From Acanthacorydalis orientalis (Eukaryota; Arthropoda; Insecta; Megaloptera; Corydalidae): DNA of 64,000 nucleotides. Under the pieces are notes generated by a model. It saw nothing but the letters and a program-made list of their open reading frames with translations, was not told the DNA's origin and did no database searches. The position numbers and the translations under genes were made by a program. Shown in pieces: positions 10,050 through 21,413 of the stretch. The stretch covers positions 10,944,012-11,008,011 of the forward strand of contig CM068313.1 of the NCBI GenBank assembly GCA_034766995.1, read 5' to 3'. Each line of letters starts with the position of its first letter. Position 1 is the first letter of the stretch.

Positions 10050-10370
10050 TAAATGGTGGGTATGGTTTGATGTCTGCACACCTTGCTTATATCCTAGATT
10101 TGGTATCATTTCCACTTATTCCTAGGATTAAAGCGTGATCTCAAAGGAAAGCATTTTAATTCTGACGACTCGTGAAGGATTAGCCAGAGGAACAAACACT
10201 TCTTCATTGACTGAATGAAATAAACTTGTTACATGTTAGTAGAAATATATTAACAATGGTAGTTATTATGTTGAAAAATAAAAAGACCATCTCAATATCT
10301 CAAACCATTCAAGCATAACAAACTCCTGCCCAATAATTTCAGACGTCCTTCATAGTTTAAAAGATATGTA
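10050..10370 (+). pseudogene. Mariner transposase C-terminus, relic B
   Basis: Parallel to relic A: a decayed catalytic-block region, then KLVTC, KYINNGSYYVEK and a stop in frame. The KYINN-SYY-EK block matches relic A at the same spacing, so the two are copies of one family in the same orientation, about 530 bases apart. Confidence 0.5.
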
Positions 10371-10374
10371 AAAT

Positions 10375-11315
10375 TTGAAAAAACATGTAGACTTTCGCTT
10401 CGTTTATCAAAAAATAATTTAATTTTTGTGATTTAACACATTTTCCTATTTGTAAAAAAAAATATTTTACTACAAGAAATATAATTTTTACTTATTGAAT
10501 TATTACTTAAAATCAATCCTTTATTAAAAAATTTCATGAAATAGTAAATAATGAATTTACTAATCGACTGTTTGTAGTTTTTTTTGTAAAAAAATTATTA
10601 AAGAATACATCGATCTGTCAGAAAAATAATTGTTTCAAAACCGTTTGTTTTAAACTTGAAAACACATTTTTCAGTTTTTTTTAAAGTATTTATTTTTTAA
10701 TAAACGATTTAATATTTCAAAAACCGATGTATATTTCATTATTCAAGAATTATAAACTCCTGTACTAAAACTTTCATAAAACTTATTTATTTATATTATA
10801 ATATGAACTGAAAAAAAAGATTTAAAGTTAAAGAAAAATAATGAAACAATAATTATTTTGTATATAAAGAAGAGATTCATTCTTTCAACAGTTTATTAAT
10901 TTTATTTTTTTGTCAAAATTGAAAAAATATATAAATAAAAAAGCATTTGAGGTGTATTGGAACTAAACAGAGATTTTCTTTAAGTAATTATTATAGGAAA
11001 AAATGAAGAATCCTTAAAAACTGACAATAAATGAAAGTACTGAATCAAATATTTCAAGTTTTTTTCAAATCAATTCCATGTCTTCGCCTTTAGTGTTAGC
11101 AAGAAGTTAGCTAGAGAATTTTAAACAAGAAATATTAACATGAAACACAAATAGTGTTATTTCCGGTTACTGCATGTCATAAACTATGTCTACACAATCC
11201 ATAATTTTTAATATTCCGTACGCGACCGTTTGTAATTTATTGAAAGATCCTCACGACCTATTTTTTAAACGCACCTAATTTCATTAAAACAGAAAAAAAT
11301 ATTCTAAAAGCTTTC
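10375..11315. other. Very AT-rich spacer
   Basis: Long A and T runs. Nothing recognised. Confidence 0.5.
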
Positions 11316-11319
11316 TTCG

Positions 11320-11770
11320 CTCGAGGACGATTTTCATTCGCTTCGAAAACAAATAAATTGATTGCTTTTCAAGGAACTAACCGGCCGAAAGTGTATTTTC
11401 CCACCGCTGACGTGCCTGTCGAGAAAATGTATTAGGCGTAACATGTGATTTTTTTCCCGAATTGACGTCAGCGTTTCATTTATATCCGAAGTTCAAAGGC
11501 TCGCGCTGATTCATTTTTACAGACTGATCATGCGTTCGCGTCTAATTTTAGACACTTTTTTTATATAAATATTTGTACTATCTCGGTCAAGTTCACAGAC
11601 ATGTCGAAAGAAGAATTCCGTCGAAAATTTATTTCTGGCACGCGTTTTGGCGCCATTTCGCACTACCGGGATTCGTGTACTCTTTTTTCTTTTTTGTTGT
11701 ACGGCCGGTGTTCTTTTTGCGTGTTTATCGTATAGAGCTTTTACCTCGAGATGCAGTACAAGCTGACTTC
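11320..11770. promoter_or_regulatory. GC-richer island with a full CRE
   Basis: Less AT-rich, CpG-containing sequence with a palindromic TGACGTCA at 11463-11470, the cAMP-response-element core bound by CREB/ATF-type bZIP factors. Opposite-strand frames of 69 and 125 codons overlap here, and neither resembles a known protein. Possible promoter or enhancer, or a 5' exon. Confidence 0.3.
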
Positions 11771-11893
11771 CGTCTACTGTAAATATTTGATCGAGACCTA
11801 CACAAATACAAACAAGTTCGAATGTATACAAATACAAATAAATGATTACGAAACTGTTCCGGTACAAAAAAAAGAGATGGAGATTATCTATCA

Positions 11894-12118
11894 TTAGGCC
11901 GGTGCAAAAATAATTGCGGTTTAGTATAAAGATACATATATCGATTAAAATTACATTTATTAATCAAAATAAAGGCCACTGACCTGCACACATTTCCTTC
12001 AACGGGAAATAAATTTGTTTATTCCTACAAGATGTCTTGGAATTAACGAATTCATCGAAAGCACTTTGAATTGATGCTCTTGATCTTTGAAAATCTTCTC
12101 TCAGAAAATTACTTAGAA
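11894..12118 (-). mobile_element. Mariner 3' end with transposase C-terminus
   Basis: The end at 11894 reads TTAGGCCGGTGCAAAAATAA followed by TTGCGGTTT, a mariner terminal repeat very like that of Hsmar1-type elements. On the minus strand, the frame gives FLREDFQRSRASIQSAFDE, FVNSKTS and, after a one-base frameshift, GINKFISR, a stop in place of Trp, then RKCVQVSGLYFD and TAA. This is the canonical mariner C-terminus. Only about 65 codons survive. Confidence 0.8.
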
Positions 12119-12127
12119 GTTCGAAAA

Positions 12128-12215
12128 AATGATAATGAATCGACCGATAAAAATCGCATAAAGGCTCTTGAATATCACTGGAAAAAGTGTACTAAGTTAA
12201 AAGGAAGAAACTATG
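12128..12215 (+). pseudogene. Second mariner C-terminus, opposite orientation
   Basis: One plus-strand frame reads ESTDKNRIKALEYHWKKCTK then LKGRNY, matching the C-terminal block (IKALEHRW-KCIELKGDYV) of another mariner lineage. It lies about 10 bases from the truncated point of the minus-strand mariner, so two transposase tails are arranged head to head. Confidence 0.5.
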
Positions 12216-12540
12216 CCTGCAATTGTGTCGGATGGATTGAGTAGTCCAATGCAATTGGTTATAAGCTCGGATAAAGGAGGAAGATTAGAAGGCAAGGTTA
12301 TCACCCTACCTTCCGTCAAAAAAAATGTTCATAGAAATCGCAAGATGTCTCGAAACAGGATACAACTACGTTGGTAGGATGGGAGCGACTTGCCCGCATT
12401 TGTAAAAATGGACAACCTTCGGAAAATGATTACCGGGACAACCACTCAAGATATGGACAGGCAATCTTTATCTGCCAAAATTCCAGTGAGAGGCTAAGCA
12501 ATAGAACAATGCTCCTAGCTCAATAATAAGAAGAAGATAA
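12216..12540. mobile_element. Unclassified insert, possibly a LINE or SINE piece
   Basis: Composition changes sharply to about half GC and then ends in CTCAATAATAAGAAGAAGAT, an AT-rich tail of the kind left by some retroposons. No reverse-transcriptase motif is visible. It might also be a host exon. Class not determined. Confidence 0.3.
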
Positions 12541-12869
12541 AAGGACGCTCTATAATAAATTAATTTTTCATCCAATATTCTGTTTTTTTCTTTCCTAAAC
12601 AAAAAACTTTCATCACTTGTATAGAAAAATTTGGTAAAAGTTAGAAATCAATTAAATATAACTTAGACATCAAACCGTATGTGTAAAAATAAGTTCAAAG
12701 TATGTCTTTGACAAAATCTTAAAAAAAAAACATGTTTCGATTGGAAATTCGAAAAAACTTTTCACAATTAAAATCATGCAGCACTAAAATTCCGACCTGT
12801 TTAACAATACTGATACCTCCTTGTATATTTTTCCTGTTCGAAAAATTAATTAAATCCTCGAAAATCTAT
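12541..12869. other. AT-rich spacer
   Basis: Nothing recognised. Confidence 0.45.
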
Positions 12870-13364
12870 CTATAGAAAACAAATCGGACAGACAGTTCCA
12901 CATCCAACTTTAATATGAAATATGTCCATTTTATATAAACTAATAATTATCCTGTCTAGACCAGACACGATTAAAATTCTGTCGTATTTATAGACAAGAA
13001 ACGTACAAGCAGAGAACAACACGCGCACGTACGAGCGGTTACTGATTTTATCACTGATACAAAATGACCTCAATAATAACCTTCTTGAAAATGCAAATCC
13101 ATTGCAAACGATAATAAGTCTGTTGAAATTTGTTGAGCGTGCACAATTTCGTACGGGGAGTGTGGCAGCGCAAGCCATAATTTCTATCGAACGAAAATTA
13201 CTAACCGCAAAACTACCCCAAAACACCATTAAACTGAAAATACACGGTGCTATGTTTTGAATAGGTGTTGTTGGATAGATGTATCTAAAAGTTTCGACGT
13301 ATGTCGTTTTGTAGGAAGATAGAGTGGCTCGAGGGAGCACAGATTGTCTGTATACAGAGTGCAT
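12870..13364 (-). other. Longest non-microsatellite open frame (164 codons), unrecognised
   Basis: The minus-strand frame from the ATG at 13364 to the stop at 12870 is the longest frame in the window not made by a TA array. It is rich in Cys, Arg, Ser and hydrophobic residues, with one short hydrophobic stretch (FSLMVFWGSFAV). I recognise no domain or family. It lies in a GC-richer patch, where stops are rarer, so it may be a chance frame or an exon. Confidence 0.2.
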
Positions 13365-13635
13365 GTTTACAAAAGGCTCCGACGAATGTCTCTATACGTG
13401 ATTGTATCGAAGTGAGGCTGGTTTTTAATTAAATAATTTTGTTAATTGTTTCCGTGTCCGATTTTCTAGATCTAGATCATTATTCAGTATCACTGAAGTA
13501 AATCAATTTACTATGATTGTACATTGTTCTCCTGATAAAGAAGAGTGAGAATGATGCAATTATTATTCAATATTAATTACTAATAACTTTTAAGAGAAAG
13601 TCAATGAACAGGGGGACATCGAAAACACATTATCT

Positions 13636-13638
<3 letters not shown>

Positions 13639-13684
<46 letters not shown>
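13639..13684. repeat. (TA)n microsatellite
   Basis: Pure TA run. Confidence 0.97.
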
Positions 13685-13690
<6 letters not shown>

Positions 13691-13858
13691 ACCCATTTAC
13701 AATTATAAGCATTAAAACAAATAGCTAACTTATTCAGTCTTAAATATATTTTGAGAGCTTTTTACAAATAAATAAATAAATAAAAACAATTTCCAAATCT
13801 ATCCACAATAACTCTTGTTTTGGATGAAAATATTTTAATTTGAAATGTCTTTTTTCAC

Positions 13859-14108
13859 AGTACAGTTCTGTCTGTGCGGCTAAATTAATTTCCAGAAATG
13901 AATCATTTCTCACCCCTCAAAAATTTTTCAGATCAAAAATGTTCACTAAAACATTATTTATGACTTTCTGAAGATGATGGAATCGCCATTGAAATATGTA
14001 TAAGCAGCAATCGAAAGGATACAAATAAACATTTATTAAACATTTTTGATCAGAAAAAATTCTGATATTTACAGGAGTGGAAAATAACTCGTTTGTGAAA
14101 ATATTCTT
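13859..14108. repeat. PAL element, two arms, best example
   Basis: The left arm starts CAGTTCTGTCTGTGCGGCTA and carries CAGATCAAAAATGTTCA. The centre carries GAAGATGATGGAATCGCCAT. The right arm returns through TTAAACATTTTTGATCAGAA to ACTCGTTTGTGAAAATATTC. Left and right outer arms are reverse complements over most of their length, and the centre is a lone right-arm core. There is no coding frame of note. Confidence 0.85.
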
Positions 14109-14490
14109 CTTTCTATAAATGACTTTCTGCCCAAAAGACAATATTTTCTTTACCAAAGTGGTTAATCATTGCTTAATCGATATTTATATATTACTTTAGC
14201 ATATGTGCATTTCAACTGCAATTGTCAGAGGACAAGCACTGAAAATCTTAATTTATTGAATTATTATTTATATATCTATATCCTTCTCTATTTATCTCTT
14301 TGTTTTAACTAATCCTCTTAATTGTTTTGTATATAATTATTTCATCTGAACGATACAAATTAATTATTTAAGAAAGTTACTAGTTTGATATTTTTAATTT
14401 GTTCTGTAATTTTTCACTCACTCCATTAGACATAAAATAACTTTACGATCAGATATGTTTATCAATTAATAACTAATAATTTGTTTTATA

Positions 14491-14637
14491 CCTTATCGTT
14501 ATGAAGAAGATGTCATTACTATCGAAATGAGTATAAATGAAAATCAAAAATGACTGATAATCATTTTTTAAACATTTTTAATCACAAAAAAAAAAAAAAC
14601 TGTTAGTGGATTGTGAGTTGAATGAAACGTTAGTCTG
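14491..14637 (+). repeat. PAL element, right arm
   Basis: GAAGAAGATGTCATTACTAT, CGAAATGAGTATAAATG, AATCAAAAATGACTGATAAT and TTTTTAAACATTTTTAATCA follow in the standard right-arm order. Confidence 0.75.
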
Positions 14638-14644
14638 TGACAGT

Positions 14645-14925
14645 TTTTTTTCTATTTCCTCGCTCGACAAACTGTAACAAAAATTCCGATTAAAAATGTT
14701 CAATAAATCACTTCCTTACAGGCAGATGTCATCATTCTCAAGCACTAGAAAACTTTTCCTGCGGTATTTCTGTACCTCTGCACTCTGAAGATGCATCGCT
14801 ACAGAAATTCACATAAGCACCAATTAAAAATAATCAATGACCATTCAACAATTATTGAACATTTTTAATCCGAAAAAAATCTGTGGTCTGTGAGATGAGG
14901 AGATAATTTATTTTTAAAACATTGA
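14645..14925. repeat. PAL element, two arms
   Basis: The left arm has CGATTAAAAATGTTCAATAA then CATCATTCTCAAGCACTAGA. The right arm has TTTCTGTACCTCTGCACTCT, CACATAAGCACCAATTAAAA and ACAATTATTGAACATTTTTA. It begins less than 10 bases after the previous copy, so the two are nearly contiguous. Confidence 0.8.
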
Positions 14926-15001
14926 AATCTGTTGAAAAGATTAGAATTGAATCGTTTAAGCTGGAATAGATTACAAAAGGATTTCATTCAGTAATAGATT
15001 G

Positions 15002-15005
<4 letters not shown>

Positions 15006-15049
<44 letters not shown>
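15006..15049. repeat. (TA)n microsatellite
   Basis: Pure TA run. Confidence 0.97.
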
Positions 15050-15056
<7 letters not shown>

Positions 15057-15574
15057 AAAGGATGTGCATCGAAGTAAATAAAAATCAAGTGCAGAAAACT
15101 TGTGGAATAATTATATTTCTTAATAAAAATGCACGATACATTCTATAAACGTCGAAATAAATAAAATCCGAACACCGTTAAGTGCATTAAAAGCATCGCA
15201 TTCGACTAATAATAACGTGATTTTATTAACATGTCATCATTAGGCCGACTGCCAGAATTTGTGGAACGCTGCACATATTTCTCGCTAATAACCCGTTCGG
15301 AATTGACTCTGCTGACTATTTGTATGCGCTTATAAGTTTACAAAATAAAAAAATAACGCCTCAATGTCTACGAAACGTGCATTTAATGGGATGATGTGTT
15401 GATACAATAAGTACGAAATCGTATAAAGATACGGAATTGAATTATTTATACACTGATAGAATGCAAACGACTTGCAGATAGGTTGGGACTTGTGAACAGT
15501 ATTTCTTTCGGTGCTTTTTTGTTCCGAAGTAATTGTTTTACAAAGGTGATATTAAAATATTGAAACGTTTATTC
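15050..15574. other. Spacer, slightly GC-richer at 15180-15440
   Basis: TCTCGCTAATAACCCGTTCG at about 15280 has a weaker echo (TCTCGTATAACCCGTTTGAA) at about 25540, possibly a shared old repeat. No gene recognised. Confidence 0.3.
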
Positions 15575-15957
15575 TATATAATATTTTCACAAATTAATTC
15601 TTTTTCCATTTTAACCACAAAAAGTTTTCTTATCTATAATGTTCAATAAATCATTATTGATCATTTTTGATTGTTTCTCATATGATACAGATTACTGAGA
15701 GCCTTGTCGTCTTGAGGATAATGGTATCACCATATAAATTCACATAAGCAACAATTACAATTTATCAACAATGATTTATTAAACATTTCTGATCATAAGA
15801 CTTTCTTATGGTTTGGTGGGTTAAATAAATGTCCATTAAGACTTAGATCTGGGATTTTAAGATGACTACTTAAGTGTTATAATAGAATTCTCATAACAAT
15901 GCAAAAAGAATTCATTTGTGAAAGTTAATTTAGCTACAATGTCAGAACTGTATTGTG
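15575..15957. repeat. PAL element, two arms, with complete right end
   Basis: The left arm has TGTTCAATAAATCATTATTG then ATCATTTTTGATTGTTTCTC. The right arm has ATAAGCAACAATTACAATTT, GATTTATTAAACATTTCTGA and, after a roughly 90-base insert, GAATTCATTTGTGAAAGTTA and ATGTCAGAACTGTATTGTG. This copy shows the outermost right end best. Confidence 0.82.
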
Positions 15958-16088
15958 CCTGTGTACTATTATTTAGAAATTACTTTTTTATATTTAATAG
16001 TCAAAAAAAATACACTTTAAAATATTTCAAACTCAACTTGATACAATATTATGAACGTGTTATCTTATTCTATAGTAAATTACAATTC

Positions 16089-16102
16089 TTCTCTCTCTCT
16101 CT

Positions 16103-16164
<62 letters not shown>
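16089..16164. repeat. Compound (CT)n-(TA)n microsatellite
   Basis: Eight CT units, then about 29 TA units. It ends exactly where the mariner relic begins, and mariners insert at TA. Confidence 0.97.
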
Positions 16165-16167
<3 letters not shown>

Positions 16168-17310
16168 GGAAAGTCAAGAAGTGATGAAAATTTTTGTTGT
16201 GTCATTCAAGAAGAAAGCAGCACTGGCTTCACTATAATTGAACATAACCTCAAACGCTTCAACCCTTGTGTAGTTAACTGTTTAACTTTTTTACTTTGGA
16301 CTATTTGCAGATTTGACTGCTAATTTGTCACCGTCACTTGATTTTTATATTCAGAGTGGGTTAAACCTGCTGAGTTTATTCGCAGAATGCAACAGTCGTA
16401 TAATGAGAATTAATTGAATCGTAGTAATATCTATGAGTCTATTGAACTCTTTAAAAACGATCGAATCTCCGTCTGTGATGAAGAAAGTGCAGATAGATCT
16501 TCTACTTCCAAAATTGATGGAGTAATCTAATAGTTAAACGAATGATTGTGAACAACCATGGAATAGAAATCGATGAAGTTCCAAAAGAGTTAAATATAAG
16601 ACATGGTTGATCATTTTCAATCATCCACAAGATATTAAACTTTCGAAAAAATATGTTCGTTAAAAACCAGAGCATTTGACAGGAATGTACAAAAATAAAC
16701 GTTTGGAAATTTCACAGAAGCATTTGGAATAACATGAGACTGAAGGGAATTCGTTTCTGACCCGTTTAGTTGCCGTTTATGGGAGATGGCTCTATAGTTA
16801 TGAGCCCGAGAGTAAAAAGAAAAGTTTAATATGGAAATATCAGTCATTGCTAACTCCAATTCAATACAGTCTTCTGCAGGAAAATTGATGATGGGAATTG
16901 TTTGGGATATGGAAGATGCAATTTTGATTAATTTCATATCTGAGGGGAAGGCAATAAACAGCGACAGTTACTGAGAACTTTTGTCAGTACTGAAGCCAAA
17001 ATTCAAGTCACGAAGGCATGAGAATCTATTGTATAGAGCGAGTTTGCTCTAAAACAGCCCTAATAAGACAAATCCACTTATTCAAGATCTAGATTTTAAG
17101 CTCCTGAACCACCCATCACATAATCATGATTTACCACCAAGTAATTCCATTGTTTTGAGGCATTATAAGATGAGTTGGAGGACAACGATTTTTTTCTAGA
17201 TGAAGATATGCAAATGCGACTGCATAAGATAGCAAAAACTTTCATCCAGGAAACTTCATCCAGGAGAAAATCATTAAGCGTTAGATTAAGTGCATAGTGG
17301 TTAAAGAAGG
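16165..17310 (+). pseudogene. Decayed near-full-length mariner
   Basis: From the N-terminus: VKPAEFIRRMQQSYNEN, a stop, then IYESIELFKNDRISVCDEES (the position of the GDESLEDEERSGRPS region). Later, after further stops and shifts, MGIVWDMEDAILINFISEG and KAINSDSY (the VFWD-EG-ILIDFL block), then FKLLNHPSHNHDLPPSNS, where the third catalytic Asp (DLAPSD) reads Asn, and DEDMQ near the C-terminus. The HDN block is lost. Many stops and frameshifts. The 5' tip may be GAGGGAAAGTCAAGAAGTGA; no matching 3' tip was found. Confidence 0.85.
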
Positions 17311-17394
17311 ATTATTAGAAAAATAACTTTAATAGAAGTCTTGTAAATAGAATAAGTTTCTTATGTGTTTTAGATGTACCTTTGTTTTCCGACT

Positions 17395-17396
<2 letters not shown>

Positions 17397-17449
<53 letters not shown>
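17397..17449. repeat. (TA)n microsatellite
   Basis: Pure TA run followed by three TATG-like units. Confidence 0.97.
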
Positions 17450-17452
<3 letters not shown>

Positions 17453-17487
17453 GTATGTATGTATCGGTGTGTCATGAATGTCAATTG

Positions 17488-17506
17488 TTTTTTTTTTAAA
17501 AAAAAA
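17488..17506. repeat. T10A9 palindrome
   Basis: TnAn junction. Confidence 0.9.
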
Positions 17507-17579
17507 CGCAAACGGAATCGATTCACCGGCTAGGAAAATAAATAATCGAAGCATCATTAAATATTATGTGTAATAAAGA

Positions 17580-18010
17580 AAATTTCAGGGATTTCCTCCG
17601 AGAGCCAATATTATTATCGCGCGAAAATAACAAGCGTCAAGCGATAAATTTATAGTCGGTAAAAAGGAAACATTTATCTCAATATTGGACTTTTACTGGC
17701 ATCCATAGATCTCAATAAGGAGGAACTTGGTTACTCTTCGTATAATCAGTCCGAGAGAAAAACACACACACATTTTATGTGGCACGGCGGTAAGATTTAA
17801 CTGCACAGAAGCAGTAATATGTTTTTCATGCATGCTCATCATTTTTATTGCGGATCAGATGCGGGACACACACTTCACAATATCACCGGTTCAAAGGTCG
17901 TACGGACACGTTTCATAATCGTTTTGTGCAATCGTTTCGTCATGTTTGTATTTATTATGAAAATGTTAGTCGGACGGATTACAAACACGAGTTCACACGC
18001 AGTTCCATAA
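17580..18010. other. GC-richer unassigned block
   Basis: Contains CpG-rich pieces and three overlapping short plus-strand frames. No frame has a recognisable domain. Could be an exon or conserved non-coding sequence. Confidence 0.25.
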
Positions 18011-18428
18011 ATAAAACAGTACTTGTTTTACATGAAATTAATCTGTTATCAGATGTTTATTTACAATAAGAAGAAAAACATTTCAATTCTCTTACTCTTG
18101 TTGACAATGACGAGAAATAATTTGTAATGCACATCTAATTAAAAACTATAATCTTTTGACATTTGACAACTGTTTCAAAAAGTAATAAAAGCTCGAAAAA
18201 TAAATTACATTTATTATTATTATTATCATTTTATAACATGTTACTAGTTCACTTTACACATATTAATTTTTAATTTTAAGATTGGCAAATAGATTATAAA
18301 CAAATATATAAAATATATTCATTAGTTATAATACAGTGTATTTCCTTTGGTACACACTTATTATTTCCACTTAATTTTTGCTTCGATTGCCTCCATTATT
18401 GCATTTATTCCTGTTTATAATAATTTAC

Positions 18429-18462
<34 letters not shown>

Positions 18463-19234
18463 TAGAATATTTTATTTATTCGCCAACGAAATTATATTTT
18501 TATAAAATAACCAACTTTTTTTCGAATCATTTCATCAAAAATACATATTTATATAAAAAACTGTATTTTATATAAAAAAAAACGCACGGACTTAATTCGT
18601 AGACTTAATACATTCAACCGCTACATATTGAAGTACATGCAGTCTCATGTTATTTCTTTATCTAGTTCTAATTTCGAATGTACACTCTAATTATAAAATA
18701 ATAATTTGATAATAATAAAATAATAATTTGATAATTATATATTTCTACTTATCTAACTTTACATGTTTACTAAATTGATACCACACTGAACTATAATTCA
18801 ATAATTGAATTACTTATCTTTCATTCTATAGAAAAAAAATCCATGCATTCAGAATTAACCTAAAAAAATATAAGATAAAAAAAATTAGTAAATGAGCAAT
18901 TAAATGCTTAGAAGTTTAATCTTCGTAACGTATGAGTCATGAGATTCGTGTTTAATATTCTACTAACTATCCTGCTTGTTTTCGTACTTTTCAAGCATTT
19001 GAGTTTCTGTTCTCAACTACTAGCTTTCTGACGTATGTTACCTTCAGGTAAATTTTAGTAATTATCTAATATCAAAAATCTGCCAGAAAATGACACACGT
19101 ACCGAAACTAGTAGTGGCGAACAGACACTTCAAATGAAGAGGAGTATCAGGATAACGCATAAACAGTTTATTTTACAGTATTTTAATCCTTATTTCCAAA
19201 ACACGTCTACGAGACCGACTTAAAATATGTTAAG
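18011..19234. other. AT-rich spacer with small tandem repeats
   Basis: Includes a TA array at 18428-18462 and a roughly 21-bp direct duplication (AATAATAATTTGATAAT twice) at about 18696-18740. No gene. Confidence 0.5.
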
Positions 19235-19437
19235 ATCACAAATGACTATTTCACTCCCTCACAAAGCATACAAAGATGTTCAATAATTAATGACGTTGAT
19301 TACATGATACTTCGAGGATGACGAAATCATCATCAAAATGCTTATAAACAATAATCAATATTCATTGAACATTTTTAAATAAGAAACTTTTGTGCGGTTT
19401 GCGTGGGAGTGAAAAAAGTAATTCGCGGAAGCGAATA
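19235..19437. repeat. PAL element, two arms, compact
   Basis: The left arm has TTTCACTCCCTCACAAAGCA and AAGATGTTCAATAATTAATG. The centre has CTTCGAGGATGACGAAATCA. The right arm has AACAATAATCAATATTCATT, GAACATTTTTAAATAAGAAA and AAAGTAATTCGCGGAAG. Confidence 0.75.
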
Positions 19438-20176
<739 letters not shown>

Positions 20177-20604
20177 AATGTAGATATAAAAATAGCAACA
20201 TTTGGCAATATTGCCAATCGAAACTACAAACGTTACAGAAGTAACTGTGTAAGACATTTTATAATTCATTAAGTCGTGAAATCTTAACAAGTACAAATAC
20301 GATTCTGGTTTAAATTTCGAAAAACGGCTACATGATTTTGGAGAATGATGAAGAATACATGACCTCGATTAAACGACTACTAAACAATTTTCTCAACTAG
20401 TGTAAATATAATCAGTTTATGAGCGAAAATAGAACAAGAATGTAAAATATTAATAAACGTGTACTGTACTTCAAAATTACTTGCAAGTTATTTTGAATAC
20501 AGATAAGTTCATTTTCAAATGAGCACTGAAATAATTGATAATAAATTTTAATTGAAAATTAATTCAGTAACACATACTAAAAAAGGATGTCTGCATTGAA
20601 TCAG

Positions 20605-20785
20605 TTGTGATACTATGGCTAAATGCACTTTCACGGATGAATTATTTGTTCATTCTAACAGGAAAATGATTCCCAATGATTTTACTGATCAGAAATGGTC
20701 GATAAATTTTTCTTGAATGTTGTTTATGCGCATTTCAATGGAAATGAGACTCCCATTATCAGAAAGTTAAAGTAACGAAAAATGT
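20605..20785 (-). repeat. PAL element, left arm
   Basis: GTTGTGATACTATGGCTAAA, TGCACTTTCACGGATGAATT, CTGATCAGAAATGGTCGATA, TGTTTATGCGCATTTCAATG and ACTCCCATTATCAGAAAGTT follow in left-arm order. Confidence 0.75.
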
Positions 20786-21336
20786 AATATATTATACCTG
20801 TTACATTTTTGATTAAGTAAGTTCGCAAACAATCATTTCTTAAACAATCAAATTATTTTTATCTTGTAATTTTCTATCCAGTTACATTTCATTTTGATTT
20901 GACAAACTCTCAGATTTTACAGACAAGCTTGCAGCCTATCATCAATCAGTAAAATCTACGGTTTATTATATTTACAATTAATTTGTTTTTAGCTTAATTA
21001 TATAAACATGAAACATATTCCTATTCGAAAGAATTTGCGGACTGATTCCATTATACAATAAAATTCAACTGACTTTCAAATACTGAAAAACGAAACATAT
21101 TTTCTTTTCTCAATCCAATTAAAATTATAAACAATTCCACGTACAGAATATACTTATACAATAAAAGGACAACTCGTCATTTTCTTGTTATCGATTCTAA
21201 GAATCTACTTCAATCGTAAAGAAATAAATATTTAAATAGTAATTCCTGAGGGTTTTCATTAACATACAAATAAAACTGACAAAGTATGGAGAATTTATGA
21301 AATCAACTTTTAAATGACCAACCACATAAAAACCAA
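20786..21336. other. AT-rich spacer
   Basis: A weak PAL-like piece at about 20805-20855; otherwise nothing. Confidence 0.4.
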
Positions 21337-21360
21337 TGTGTGTGTGTGTGTGTGTGGGTG

Positions 21361-21412
<52 letters not shown>
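21337..21412. repeat. Compound (GT)n-(TA)n microsatellite
   Basis: About ten GT units, a short TATATG spacer, then about 23 TA units. Confidence 0.97.
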
Positions 21413-21413
<1 letters not shown>

